Shown in pieces: positions 1 through 8,768 of a DNA stretch of 64,000 nt. Under the pieces are notes generated by a model. It saw only the letters and a list, made by a program, of their open reading frames with translations. It did no database searches and had not been told where the DNA came from. Made by a program: the position numbers and the translations under genes. Source of the DNA: Embleya sp042956465 (GTDB taxonomy: Bacteria; Actinomycetota; Actinomycetes; Streptomycetales; Streptomycetaceae); assembly GCF_042956465.1 (NCBI RefSeq), contig NZ_JBIBGL010000005.1, positions 124,001 through 188,000 on the forward strand, in the 5' to 3' direction. How positions within the stretch are numbered: the stretch's first letter is position 1; the number at the start of each line of letters is the position of its first letter.

Positions 1-329
1 AGATCACCACGGTCGAGGGACTGGCCGACGCCGACGGCACCATGCACCCCGTGCAGCAGGCCTTCCGCGAGTGCCACGGCCTCCAGTGCGGATTCTGCAC
101 ACCCGGCTTCCTGACCGTGGTCTCCGCGTTCCTGGAGGAGAACCCGACGCCCACCGAGGAGGAGGCCCGCGAGGCCATCTCCGGCAACCTGTGTCGTTGT
201 ACCGGATACCAGAACATCGTGAAGTCGGTGCTGCGCGCCGCCGAGATCACCAACGAACGCCGGGCCGAGCAGTCCGACACGCGGACCGACGTGCCGGCCG
301 GCGAGCAGGCCGAAGGGGACGCCCGATGA
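1..329 (+). CDS. 2Fe-2S small subunit of a molybdenum hydroxylase (CoxS/XdhC-like), 5' truncated
   Basis: Electron-transfer subunit of a xanthine dehydrogenase/CO dehydrogenase-family enzyme. The gene is cut by the left edge and is read in the frame starting at base 3. The visible part is the C-terminal helical 2Fe-2S domain, with the pattern HGLQCGFCTPGF followed by GNLCRCTGYQNI, which supplies the four cysteines of the second cluster. The stop overlaps the start of the next gene in ATGA, so small and large subunits are translationally coupled. The FAD subunit is not visible and would lie to the left. The family is certain; the substrate is not shown by this subunit. Confidence 0.93.
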   Translation, partial: ITTVEGLADADGTMHPVQQAFRECHGLQCGFCTPGFLTVVSAFLEENPTPTEEEAREAISGNLCRCTGYQNIVKSVLRAAEITNERRAEQSDTRTDVPAGEQAEGDAR

Positions 330-2755
330 CCACCAAGATGTTCGGCGCACCCGTACAACGCACCGAGGACCTGCGCCTGCTGGTCGGCAACGGCCGCTAC
401 CTCGACGACCTGGGCGAGGGTGCCTACGAGGCCGCGTTCGTACGCAGCCCGCACGCCCGGGCCCGGGTCACCGGAATCGACGTCACCGGCGCGCTCGACG
501 TCGACGGCCTGGTCGCGATCTACACCTACGAGGATCTGTCCGGCCGGGTCGCCGAACCGCTCCCGCTGCTCATCCCGCACCCCGCGCTCACCCACGGCCG
601 TACCGCCTACCCGCTGGCCAAGGAGTTCGTCAACCACGTCGGCGAGGCCGTCGTGATGGTCGTCGCCCGGGACCGCTACCTGGCCGAGGACGCCTGCGAG
701 CGGATCACCGTCGAGTACGAACCGCTGCCGCCGGTGGTCGGCATCGAGAACGCGTACCGCGCCGACCGCCTCGTCCACGACGACGTCCCCGGCAACTGCG
801 CAGCGCACCTGGTCCAGGAGGTCGGCGACGCGCCCGCGGCGATCGCCGCCGCGCCGAACCGGCTGGAGCTGAAGCTCGACATCGAGCGCAGCGCGTGCAT
901 GCCGATGGAGGGCCGCGGCGTCTACGCCCGCTGGGACGCGGCCGACGCGAGCCTGCGCGTGTACACCTCCACGCAGACCTCCACCGGTGTGCGCGCGGCC
1001 GTCGCCGCCAAGCTGGACCTGCCGCTGGACCGGGTCGAGTGCGTGACCCCCGACGTCGGCGGCGGCTTCGGCGTCAAGATCGTGCACCCGTGGCCCGAGG
1101 AGATCCTGATCCCGTGGGCGGCCCGGATGCTCGACCACGAGGTCAAGTGGACCGAGGACCGCCGCGAGCACTTCATCTCCGCCGCCCACGAGCGCGGCCA
1201 GTTGCAGACCGTGCGGGTCGGCTTCGACGACGACGGCCGACTGCTGGGCCTGGACGTGGAGATCCTGCACGACAACGGCGCCTACACGCCGTACGGGATC
1301 ATCGTCCCGATCATCACCTCCACCCAGTTGCTCGGCCCGTACAAGCCCGGTGCCTACCGGGTGGACTTCCGCAGCCTCTACACCAACACGGTGATAGTCA
1401 CCCCCTACCGCGGCGCCGGCCGCCCGCAGGGCGTGTTCGCGATGGAACGCGCGATGGACGCGATCGCGGACCATCTGGGCAAGGATCGCACCGAGGTGCG
1501 CGCCGTCAACTTCATCAGGCCCGAGGAAATGCCGTACGACCACGGCCTGCTCTTCCAGGACGGCCGCCCGCTGATCTACGACTCGGGCGACTTCCCCGCC
1601 TCGCTGGAGGCGCTCAAGAAGCTGGTCGGCTGGGACGAGTTCGAGGCCTACCGGGCCCAGGCACGCGCCGAGGGCCGCCGGGTCGGCATCGGCGTCGCGT
1701 GCTACGTCGAGGGCACCGGCGTGGGCCCGTACGAGGGCGGCCACGTCCAGATCGAGACCACCGGCAAGGTCAACGTCGCCACCGGCCTGACCAGCCAGGG
1801 CCAGGGCCACCAGACGGTGTTCGCGCAGATCGTCGCCGACGAATTGGGCGTACCGCTCGAAGACGTCACGGTGACCACCGGCGACACCCGCCGATTCCCG
1901 TACGCCGTCGGCACGTTCGCCTCACGGGCGGCGGTGATGAGCGGCAACGCCATCGCCCTGGCCGCACGCAACGTCAAGGCCAAGGCGCTGCGGATCGCCG
2001 GCGAGGCTCTGGAGGCCGACCCGCGCGACCTGGAGATCGTCGACGGTCACGTGCGGGTCAAGGGCAGCCCCGGCTCCTCGGTCGCGCTCGGCACGGTCGC
2101 GGTGTTGTCCAACCCGCTGCGCTACGCCTTCGACGAGGCCTCCCAGGCGGCCACCCAGCTCACCGGCGCCGCCGACTTCTCCAAGCCGCCGGTCGCCGAG
2201 GACGACGAACCCGGCCTGGAGGGCCGCGACTACTACTCGCCGCCGACCGCCACCTTCGCCAACGGGATGCACGCGGTGATCGTGGAGACCGATCCCGACA
2301 CCGCCGAGATCCGCATCCTGCGCTACTGCGTCGTGCACGACTGCGGACACCTGATCAACCCGATGATCGTCGAGGGCCAGGTGCACGGCGGCGTCGCGCA
2401 GGGCGTCGGCGGCGCGCTGTACGAGCGCATGGAGTACGACGAGCACGGCCAGTTGGTCAACGCCTCGTTCATGGACTTCCTGATGCCGTACGCCAGCGAG
2501 ATTCCCAGGATCGAGATCGACCACCTGGAGACCCCCTCCCCGCTCAACCCGCTCGGCATCAAGGGCGCCGGCGAGGCGGGCGTGATCCCCGCCGCGGCCG
2601 TGTTCGCCTCCGCGATCGAGGACGCCGAGGGCTTCCCGATCGTGCGGATGCCGATCCAGCCGTCCGAACTCTTCCACCTGCGCAAGCGGTTCGCCGCCGG
2701 CGAGATCCCGGCGCTGCGCCGGGGCGCCGACCATGCCGCCGGCACCCACCGTTAA
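326..2755 (+). CDS. Molybdopterin-binding large subunit of a xanthine/CO dehydrogenase-family hydroxylase
   Basis: 809 residues, a normal length for the catalytic subunit that hydroxylates a carbon next to a ring nitrogen or oxidises an aldehyde or CO. The active-site loop reads PYRGAGR at about residues 360-366. True aerobic CO dehydrogenase (form I) has AYxCSFR, so this is a form II-like enzyme of unknown substrate. The catalytic glutamate lies in GIKGAGEAG (about residue 750), and GGGFGVK and QGQGHQT molybdopterin-contact motifs are present. The ATG overlaps the previous stop; longer upstream reading is antiparallel to the small subunit's coding and rejected. Given a barbiturase 14 kb away, uracil/thymine dehydrogenase is an attractive but unproven assignment. 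Confidence 0.93.
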   Translation: MTTKMFGAPVQRTEDLRLLVGNGRYLDDLGEGAYEAAFVRSPHARARVTGIDVTGALDVDGLVAIYTYEDLSGRVAEPLPLLIPHPALTHGRTAYPLAKEFVNHVGEAVVMVVARDRYLAEDACERITVEYEPLPPVVGIENAYRADRLVHDDVPGNCAAHLVQEVGDAPAAIAAAPNRLELKLDIERSACMPMEGRGVYARWDAADASLRVYTSTQTSTGVRAAVAAKLDLPLDRVECVTPDVGGGFGVKIVHPWPEEILIPWAARMLDHEVKWTEDRREHFISAAHERGQLQTVRVGFDDDGRLLGLDVEILHDNGAYTPYGIIVPIITSTQLLGPYKPGAYRVDFRSLYTNTVIVTPYRGAGRPQGVFAMERAMDAIADHLGKDRTEVRAVNFIRPEEMPYDHGLLFQDGRPLIYDSGDFPASLEALKKLVGWDEFEAYRAQARAEGRRVGIGVACYVEGTGVGPYEGGHVQIETTGKVNVATGLTSQGQGHQTVFAQIVADELGVPLEDVTVTTGDTRRFPYAVGTFASRAAVMSGNAIALAARNVKAKALRIAGEALEADPRDLEIVDGHVRVKGSPGSSVALGTVAVLSNPLRYAFDEASQAATQLTGAADFSKPPVAEDDEPGLEGRDYYSPPTATFANGMHAVIVETDPDTAEIRILRYCVVHDCGHLINPMIVEGQVHGGVAQGVGGALYERMEYDEHGQLVNASFMDFLMPYASEIPRIEIDHLETPSPLNPLGIKGAGEAGVIPAAAVFASAIEDAEGFPIVRMPIQPSELFHLRKRFAAGEIPALRRGADHAAGTHR

Positions 2756-2770
2756 GGAGCACGTCGCACC

Positions 2771-3424
2771 ATGAAGGTCCAAGGAAACGCCATCCTGAAC
2801 GCGCCGGCCGACAAGGTCTGGGCGGCGCTGAACGACCCGGCCGTACTGACCCGCACCATCCCCGGCTGCGAGAAGCTGGAGGAGACCGGCCCGGACGCGT
2901 ATCGGATGACGGTGACGATGGGTGTCGCCTCGATCAAGGGCACCTACCTGGGCAACGTGCAGCTCACCGACCAGGTCCCGCCGGGCTCGTTCATGCTCAA
3001 GGCGTCCGGCTCGGGCGGCCCGGGCACGGTCAGCGCCGAGGTCAAGGTGACCCTGGCGGACATCGACGGCGGCCGGACCCGACTGGAGTACGACGCCGAG
3101 GCCGTGGTGGGCGGGGTCATCGGCGGGGTCGGACAGCGCATGCTGACGGGTGTCGCCAAGAAGACGGCGGGTGAGTTCTTCAAGTCGGTCGACAAGATCC
3201 TGACCGGGCAGACGCCGCTGACGCCGGTGCCTGCGGCGGTCAACGGAACTCCCTTGCCGGCGACGGCCGATGGCGCCGCGGTCGCGGGTGCCGCGCCGGC
3301 CGCCGGCACGTATGCGGCCCCGGCCTCCTCGCTCGGCGACGACTTCGCGAAGGGCGCCCTGTTCGGCGCGGCGGTGGCGCTGCTCGGCGCGATCGTCGGC
3401 GGCGTGATCGCCCGGCGTCGCTGA
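2771..3424 (+). CDS. CoxG-like SRPBCC-domain protein
   Basis: 217-residue member of the CO dehydrogenase subunit G family. The first 145 residues fit the START/SRPBCC lipid- or cofactor-binding fold, with the family pattern of an early W (KVWAALNDP) and PGCEKLEE. A Pro/Ala/Gly linker follows, and a C-terminal hydrophobic stretch (about residues 193-213) ending in RRR looks like a membrane anchor. CoxG of carbotrophic bacteria helps tether the oxidase to the membrane. It lies 15 bases after the large subunit and shares its operon, with AAGGAG-like bases before the ATG. Confidence 0.88.
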   Translation: MKVQGNAILNAPADKVWAALNDPAVLTRTIPGCEKLEETGPDAYRMTVTMGVASIKGTYLGNVQLTDQVPPGSFMLKASGSGGPGTVSAEVKVTLADIDGGRTRLEYDAEAVVGGVIGGVGQRMLTGVAKKTAGEFFKSVDKILTGQTPLTPVPAAVNGTPLPATADGAAVAGAAPAAGTYAAPASSLGDDFAKGALFGAAVALLGAIVGGVIARRR

Positions 3425-3461
3425 CCGTCGGTCGTCGAATCGCCGGCCGTTGGTCGCTGTC

Positions 3462-3493
3462 GTCGGTGTGGGTTGTCGGTGTGGGTTGTCGGT
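3462..3493 (+). repeat. 13-bp tandem repeat
   Basis: GTCGGTGTGGGTT occurs twice head to tail (3462-3474, 3475-3487) with a partial third copy. It sits in the 123-base gap between the coxG-like gene and the nitrilase, which also has several GGTCGTTG words. It may be only slippage-prone sequence. Confidence 0.6.
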
Positions 3494-3547
3494 GCCGGTC
3501 GTTGATCGACGGTCGTTGGTCGTCGATCGTTTCGGAAAGGAGTAGCC

Positions 3548-4447
3548 ATGCGTGCGTTCACGGCGGCGGCCGTTCAGGTCGTGCCCCGGCCCGGACCGCT
3601 CACGGCGGCGGTGGTCGAGGCGAACATCGCCCATGCGCTGGACTGGGTGAGCCGCTGCGTCGAGTCCACCGGTGCCGAGTTGGTGGTGCTGCCGGAGAGC
3701 GTGACCACCGGCTTCACCCCGGCGCTGGGCGCCGAGGAGCTGTGGGATCTGGTCGACGACGTCCCCGGCGCGCTCACCGAGCCGTTCCAGGCGCGGGCCC
3801 GTGAGTTGGGCGTGCACCTGGTGTGGGGCACGTACGAGCGCGGTGACGACCGGGGCGTGGTGTACAACTCGTCCGTGCTGGCCGGGCCGGACGGCCGGGT
3901 CCTGGGCGTCTACCGCAAGACCCACCCGTTCGGGCCCGAACTGCGCTCGCGCGGCGGGTGGGTGACGCCGGGCGAGTACGTCAGCGTGGTGGAGACCGAC
4001 CTCGGTCGAATCGGCATGATCATCTGCTTCGACGGCGACTACCCGGAGCTGAGCCGGATCCAGGCGGTGCACGGCGCGGAGGTCATCTGCCGCCCGTCGG
4101 CCCTGCTGCGCTCCGCCGACCTGTGGGAACTCACCTGCCGGGCACGGGCGTACGACAACCACGTCTACGTGATCGGCGCCAACGCCACCGGCAGCGACCC
4201 GGCCGGAGTGCTGTATTTCGGCAACTCGATGATCGTCACCCCGGGCGCCGAGGTCGTCGCCCGCGGCTCGTCGCACGAGGGCTGGGTCTCGGCCCACCTG
4301 GACCCGGAGCGCGCGTTGGCATCGCTGACCCCGGGTTCCAACGTCCCCCAGGTCTTCGACCACCTGGCCGACCGCAACCTGGACCTGATCGCGAACTACG
4401 CGGACGACCTGGTCCGCCCGGCGAAGACCACCTTCCCGCACGGCTGA
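3548..4447 (+). CDS. Carbon-nitrogen hydrolase (nitrilase superfamily amidase)
   Basis: 299 residues. The catalytic Glu-Lys-Cys triad of the superfamily is visible: E50 in VLPES, K124 in YRKTHPF and C160 in IICFDGDYPE. These enzymes hydrolyse amides, N-carbamoyl compounds or nitriles. AAGGAG lies just before the ATG. Because it follows a molybdenum hydroxylase operon, it could act on the hydroxylated product. In an oxidative pyrimidine route it could serve as a ureido-acid amidohydrolase, but this is inference only. The cytosolic location is inferred from the lack of a signal peptide. Confidence 0.88.
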   Translation: MRAFTAAAVQVVPRPGPLTAAVVEANIAHALDWVSRCVESTGAELVVLPESVTTGFTPALGAEELWDLVDDVPGALTEPFQARARELGVHLVWGTYERGDDRGVVYNSSVLAGPDGRVLGVYRKTHPFGPELRSRGGWVTPGEYVSVVETDLGRIGMIICFDGDYPELSRIQAVHGAEVICRPSALLRSADLWELTCRARAYDNHVYVIGANATGSDPAGVLYFGNSMIVTPGAEVVARGSSHEGWVSAHLDPERALASLTPGSNVPQVFDHLADRNLDLIANYADDLVRPAKTTFPHG

Positions 4448-4460
4448 CCGCCTTCCCGCG

Positions 4461-4488
4461 CGGCCGCCCGGCGAAGACCGGGCGGCCG
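4461..4488. terminator. GC-rich hairpin between convergent genes
   Basis: An 11-bp perfect stem (CGGCCGCCCGG / CCGGGCGGCCG) with a 6-base loop lies 13 bases past the nitrilase stop. It could end transcription from both the nitrilase and the convergent ROK gene. No U-tract follows, as is common in actinomycetes. Confidence 0.6.
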
Positions 4489-4652
4489 GTCGGCGTCGAC
4501 TCCACGCTCGTCGGCGACCACCGGCACGCCGCCGCGGGCGCCGGCGGAACGCACATCTCCCGGCCCGTCTCCGATCCCCCGCCGAGCACCGCGACGCGGG
4601 GGGTCGAAGACGGGCTTCGGCGTTTTCCGGGCCGGGCGTTGCGCTGCCGGGT

Positions 4653-5858
4653 TCAGTTGTCGGAGGGGAACAGCGCGTCCTGGGCGGCCTGTTGGGCGGC
4701 GAAGAGGGCACCTTGGAGGACCGCCGAGCCGCCGAGGGTGGTCGCGCGGACAACGGTGTCGACCGGGGAGAGTTCGGCGACCTTGGCCTGGACCCGCTCG
4801 GCGAGGTCGTCACCGCCGGCGTGCCCGAGTTCGCCGGCGAGGACGACGAAGCCGGGGTCGAGCACCGCGGTGACGGCGCAGACGCCGAGGGCGAGGCGTC
4901 CGGCGAACTCGTCCAGGAAGGCGGAGCCCGCGGGCCCGGCGGCCCGGGCGGCACGGACGACGGTGGCGCCGAGCGGCTCGACCGCCGCGTCGTGCGGGGT
5001 GTCGCCGGCCGGGACGAGGTGGCCGAGCCCGTGCCGTTCGGCGAGTTCGCACACGGCGGGTTTGCCGACGAGGGAGTGGAAGCCCCCGTCGCAGCCGTCG
5101 CGCGAGGGCAGGTTCCTGGTGCCGGGGACCGGCAGGAAGCCAAGCTCGCCCGCGCCTCCGGATGCGCCGCGGCGCAGTTTTCCGTCCAGGACGACGGCGG
5201 CGCCGATGCCGTTGGCGAGCCACATGAGCACGAACGTCTCGTGGTCGCGGGCGACGCCGAGGCGGCGTTCGGCGAGGGCGGCGAGGTTGGTCTCGTTCTC
5301 CACCCGGACGATGGTGTGCAGGCGGTCCTGAAGGGCGCCGGCGAGGCTGCGGTGCCAGGTGGGGAGGCTCGGTACCTGGCGCAGTTCGCCGGTGGTGGGG
5401 TCGATCAGACCGGGCGCGCCGATGCCGATGCTGTGCAGGCGGGTGGCGCCGGCGTCGCGTGCGGCGCGTTCGACGAGGGCGATGGTCTGGTCGACGGCCG
5501 CCTGTATGCCGTCGCCGGCGTCGATGGGTGCGGCGGCGTCGCCGAGGCGGGTGCCCAGGAGGTCGGCGATCACGACGCTCACGGTCTCGCTGCGGACGTC
5601 GAGCGCGGCCAGGTGCGCCATGTCGGCGACGATCCCGTACAACCTTGCGTTGGGGCCGCGCCGGCCGGTCGCGGACTCGCCGACGTCGTGGATGAGTCCC
5701 GAGCTCTGTAGTCGCTCCACGAGGTCGGCCACGGTCGGGCGGGACAGTCCGGTGAGCGTCTTGAGCTGCCCCGCCGTCAGCGGGCCCTGCTGCTGGAGAA
5801 GCCGGAGGGCGAGCCGGTCGTTGTGGGCCCGGGCGGTGCTGGGGGAGGCAGGGGGCAT
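4653..5858 (-). CDS. ROK-family transcriptional regulator
   Basis: 401 residues. The N-terminal 60 residues form a winged helix-turn-helix (QGPLTAGQLKTLTGLSRPTVADLVERL). The rest is the ROK actin-like fold with DIDVRS-type phosphate loop and IGIGAPGLID. The classical ROK zinc motif is not obvious: near residues 240-265 only PSRDGCDGGFHS is seen, a degenerate form. ROK repressors answer to sugars or their phosphates. The start chosen has GAGGAT upstream; an in-frame ATG 33 codons earlier would overlap the promoter dyad. It is divergent from a small ORF and an MFS transporter, its probable targets. Confidence 0.9.
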   Translation of the reverse strand: MPPASPSTARAHNDRLALRLLQQQGPLTAGQLKTLTGLSRPTVADLVERLQSSGLIHDVGESATGRRGPNARLYGIVADMAHLAALDVRSETVSVVIADLLGTRLGDAAAPIDAGDGIQAAVDQTIALVERAARDAGATRLHSIGIGAPGLIDPTTGELRQVPSLPTWHRSLAGALQDRLHTIVRVENETNLAALAERRLGVARDHETFVLMWLANGIGAAVVLDGKLRRGASGGAGELGFLPVPGTRNLPSRDGCDGGFHSLVGKPAVCELAERHGLGHLVPAGDTPHDAAVEPLGATVVRAARAAGPAGSAFLDEFAGRLALGVCAVTAVLDPGFVVLAGELGHAGGDDLAERVQAKVAELSPVDTVVRATTLGGSAVLQGALFAAQQAAQDALFPSDN

Positions 5859-5896
5859 GGGGTCGATCCTCGCAGATATTTCTTTCAGGCAGGGTT

Positions 5897-5916
5897 CCTG
5901 ATAGTTTATTGTCAGG
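5897..5916. promoter_or_regulatory. Candidate ROK operator
   Basis: CCTGA and TCAGG form a dyad around an AT-rich TAGTTTATTG core. This is the only AT-rich patch in the divergent ROK/MFS region and lies 39 bases upstream of the ROK start. AGTTTATT resembles the AGTTTGTT half-site of XylR-type ROK operators. Confidence 0.4.
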
Positions 5917-5955
5917 GAGAAGGTCGGAGAATGCCGAGAAACTCGGGGGATTTTC

Positions 5956-6234
5956 ATGTCTTTTGACGCGATTCAGGCGGCCGGGATCGTCGGCGCCATC
6001 CAGGCGGTCCGCTGTGGCCGGGGGCGGGAGATGGGCATCGGCGGTGCCACCGGCGTCGCCGCCGTCACCCCGAGGCCCGGCATCGCGGATGCCTTCGATC
6101 CGCCCGGTCGGGCGGGCCGGCGGAGGCGGGGGCCGCGCGGCGGTGGCGGGACCTACGTATGGCGGGCCACCGGGCCTGCCGCCGCGCACGCCCGCGACGT
6201 GGACGGCGTCCGCGGTACGAAGGAGCGGCGGTGA
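5956..6234 (+). CDS. Small hypothetical protein upstream of the MFS gene
   Basis: A possible 92-residue protein with an ATG preceded by GGGGGA at fair spacing. Its TGA overlaps the GTG start of the transporter as GTGA, the coupling common in this genome. The N-terminal third is Gly/Ala/Val-rich and the middle is Arg/Gly-rich with no recognised domain. It may be a real leader protein or just an open frame in GC-rich sequence. Confidence 0.3.
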   Translation: MSFDAIQAAGIVGAIQAVRCGRGREMGIGGATGVAAVTPRPGIADAFDPPGRAGRRRRGPRGGGGTYVWRATGPAAAHARDVDGVRGTKERR

Positions 6235-7463
6235 CGGACGGCGGGGCGGCCGGGGCGGTCCCCGCGGCGGCCTCGGCTTCCCCGCCCGGGGGTGGCCCCG
6301 CCGACGCCCTCACGGAGCGGGCGCACGTCGTCCGCGGGCGCCGGGCCATCGCCGCGGTGTTCGCCGTGCACGGCGCGGTGACCGGCAGCTTCGCCACCCG
6401 CGTGCCGTGGATCCAGGACCACGCGGGCGTCGGCCCGGGGCAGTTGGGCGTCGCGCTGGCGTTCCCGGCGATCGGCGCGTCGCTCGCGATGCCGCTCGCC
6501 GCGGCGATCAACCACCGCCTCGGCGCGCGCCTCGCGCTGCGCATCCTGCTGTCGCTGTGGACCCTCGCGCTCGTGCTGCCGTCGCTCGCACCGAACCTGG
6601 TCGTGCTGTGCGTGACGCTGTTCGTGTTCGGCGCGTCGGCCGGGTTGCCGGACGTCGCGATGAACGCGCTCGGCGTGGAGACCGAGAACCGGCTGGGCCG
6701 GTCGATCATGTCCGGCCTGCACGGCATGTGGAGCGTGGGCGTGCTGTTCGGCTCCGCCGTCGGCACGCTCGCCGCACAGCTGGACCTCGACGCGCGGCTC
6801 CACCACCCGGCTGCCGCCGTCGTGTTGCTGCTGCTCGGTCTGGCGGCCACGCGCGGCGTGCTGGACGTACCGCCGGACCCGGACGAGGAAGCCCCGCCGC
6901 ACTTCGCGCTGCCGCCGAAGTCGGCGCTGCTGATCGGGTTCGTCGGCTTCTGCGCGGTGTTCGGGGAGGGCGCGAGCCTGGACTGGTCGGCGGTCTACCT
7001 GAAGGACGAGTTCGACACCTCGGCGGGCCTGGCGGCCGCGACCACCACGGCCTTCGCGCTGGCGATGGCGGTGGGGCGGTTCGCGGGCGACCCGGTCGTG
7101 GACCGGTTCGGCCCGGTCCGCACGGTGCGCGCCGGGGGCGTACTGGCCACGGCGGGCGGCCTGCTGGTGGTCACCGCGCCGGCCCCGGCGTTCGCGATGG
7201 CAGGGTTCGGCCTGCTCGGCCTGGGCGTCGCGGTCGTCGTCCCGCTGGCCTTCGCGGCGGCGGCGCGCAGCGGCCCCAATCCGAGCCAGGCCATCGCGGG
7301 CGTCGCGACCGTCACCTACACCTCGGGCCTGATCGCCCCGTCGCTGATCGGCGGGTTGGCACACGCGACGTCGCTGGTGGTCTCGTTCGGCGTGGTGACG
7401 GCGCTGTCGTTCGCCCTGATCGCGAGCGCGAACGTGCTGCGCGTGAGGCCGAGGAGTCGGTAG
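6231..7463 (+). CDS. MFS transporter
   Basis: 410 residues with about 12 hydrophobic segments. The region around NALGVETENRLGRSIMSGLHGMWS and the loop DRFGPVRTVRAGG after segment 8 are typical of the fucose permease/YbjJ-like group of major facilitator proteins. The GTG start is set by AAGGAG five bases upstream and removes 24 Arg-rich codons that precede it in frame. Divergent from the ROK regulator, so sugar-linked import or efflux is plausible; the direction and substrate are unknown. Confidence 0.87.
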   Translation: MTDGGAAGAVPAAASASPPGGGPADALTERAHVVRGRRAIAAVFAVHGAVTGSFATRVPWIQDHAGVGPGQLGVALAFPAIGASLAMPLAAAINHRLGARLALRILLSLWTLALVLPSLAPNLVVLCVTLFVFGASAGLPDVAMNALGVETENRLGRSIMSGLHGMWSVGVLFGSAVGTLAAQLDLDARLHHPAAAVVLLLLGLAATRGVLDVPPDPDEEAPPHFALPPKSALLIGFVGFCAVFGEGASLDWSAVYLKDEFDTSAGLAAATTTAFALAMAVGRFAGDPVVDRFGPVRTVRAGGVLATAGGLLVVTAPAPAFAMAGFGLLGLGVAVVVPLAFAAAARSGPNPSQAIAGVATVTYTSGLIAPSLIGGLAHATSLVVSFGVVTALSFALIASANVLRVRPRSR

Positions 7464-7751
7464 TGCTTCGTCGGGGGCGCCGCTCCCCCGTCGATCCGAT
7501 CCCGGAAAGCACCCGACCGGCACCGGGCACCCGCACCGGCACCCGGGGTTCGGCGTCCGGAACAGCCGCAGCGCCGGTGCACGGCCACGCCCGGGCGAGC
7601 GGCTGGACCTGCCGAACCGTACGGCGCCGTTCGACGCCCGGCCGGGCAGGTCCGACCGGATGGACCACCGAAGGCCCGGTTCGGCACGCGCCGGTGCGGC
7701 GACCGTCGGCCCTGATTCCGGTTCCGGCTGCGGCTGCGGCCCCGGCTCCGG

Positions 7752-8534
7752 TCACTTGCCGAATCGCCGGTCGCGGCTCGCGTACGAGCGCAGTGCGCGC
7801 AGGAAGTCCACGTGCCGAAACGCCGGCCAGTAGCAGTCCACCCAGTGCATCTCGGCATACGCGGACTGCCAGAGCAGGAAGCCGGACAACCGCTGCTCGC
7901 CGGAGGTTCGGATGATGAAGTCGGTGTGGGCGGCGGTCGGCGAGTACAGATGCCGGGAGATGTCCTCGATCTCGAACCGCGCGACCAGTTCGGCCGGGTC
8001 GCCGCCGGCCGCCATGTGCGCCTCGAAGGCACTCTTGACCGCGTCGACGATCTCCCGCCGGCCGCCGTAACCGACCGCGACGTCCACCTTGAGCCCACCG
8101 CGCCCGACCGTCGCGGCGGTGGCCTCCTTGAGCACCCGGGCGCCGGCGCCGGGCAGCATGTCGAGCGAGCCGATCACCTGGACCTCCCAGGGCCGGCCCT
8201 CGGCCGTGATGTCCCGGACGGTCTCCTCGATGATCTCGATCAGCGGACCGAGTTCTTCCGCGGGGCGGCCGAGGTTGTCGTCGGAGAGCATGAAGAGGGT
8301 CACCCGCTCGATCCCCGCGGCCGCGCACCAGCCCAGGAACTCGGTCGCCTTGGCGCCACCCGCCCGGTACCCCTCCCGGACGTCCGCGTGTCCCGCCTGC
8401 CGGGCCCAGCGCCGGTTGCCGTCGAGCATGATCCCGACGTGCTGTGGGCGCGGCAGCCCCACCAGAGTGGTGGCCAGTCGACGCTCGTACACCGCTTCGA
8501 TCGGCCGCCGGAGGAACAGCGGGAGCAGCTTCAT
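7752..8534 (-). CDS. uppS: Cis-isoprenyl diphosphate synthase (UppS family)
   Basis: 260 residues. The diphosphate-binding motif IMLDGNRRWA carries the catalytic Asp (D38), and the C-terminal signature LIIRTSGEQRLSGFLLW-like region with FWPxF is recognisable as FIIRTSGEQRLSGF and DCYWPAF. The enzyme condenses isopentenyl diphosphate with an allylic diphosphate in cis to make polyprenyl diphosphates for cell-wall carriers. GGAGAGGG precedes the ATG; a 50-codon upstream extension is rejected. Chain length cannot be read from sequence, and actinomycetes usually hold two or three paralogues. Confidence 0.93.
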   Translation of the reverse strand: MKLLPLFLRRPIEAVYERRLATTLVGLPRPQHVGIMLDGNRRWARQAGHADVREGYRAGGAKATEFLGWCAAAGIERVTLFMLSDDNLGRPAEELGPLIEIIEETVRDITAEGRPWEVQVIGSLDMLPGAGARVLKEATAATVGRGGLKVDVAVGYGGRREIVDAVKSAFEAHMAAGGDPAELVARFEIEDISRHLYSPTAAHTDFIIRTSGEQRLSGFLLWQSAYAEMHWVDCYWPAFRHVDFLRALRSYASRDRRFGK

Positions 8535-8768
8535 GAACCCTCTCCATCGCGTGGCGAAACCCTCGGCGGACCATACCAGGGAGTTCGTCCCCGACCTCGA
8601 CGAACGCACCCAAGGGCGTTGCCGCACAAGCCACTTGACCAGGTCGAACGTTCGAATCGGCGCCCCGGGCGACGGGCGGCGCACACCCGGCGGCCCGGCC
8701 CGCCGACGGGCGACCGCGGCCGCGGTCGCGCGGGAGGTGGGCGCGGGAGGTGGGCGCGCGCGGTGCGG

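Noticed and set aside
326..2755. Calling this true aerobic CO dehydrogenase
   Set aside because: The CO dehydrogenase loop AYxCSFR is absent; the loop is PYRGAGR, so substrate is left open.
1922..5143. A 1073-codon open frame on the minus strand
   Set aside because: It runs antisense to the hydroxylase, CoxG-like and nitrilase genes; Arg/Pro/Ala-rich composition and no domains. Such shadows are expected at this GC content.
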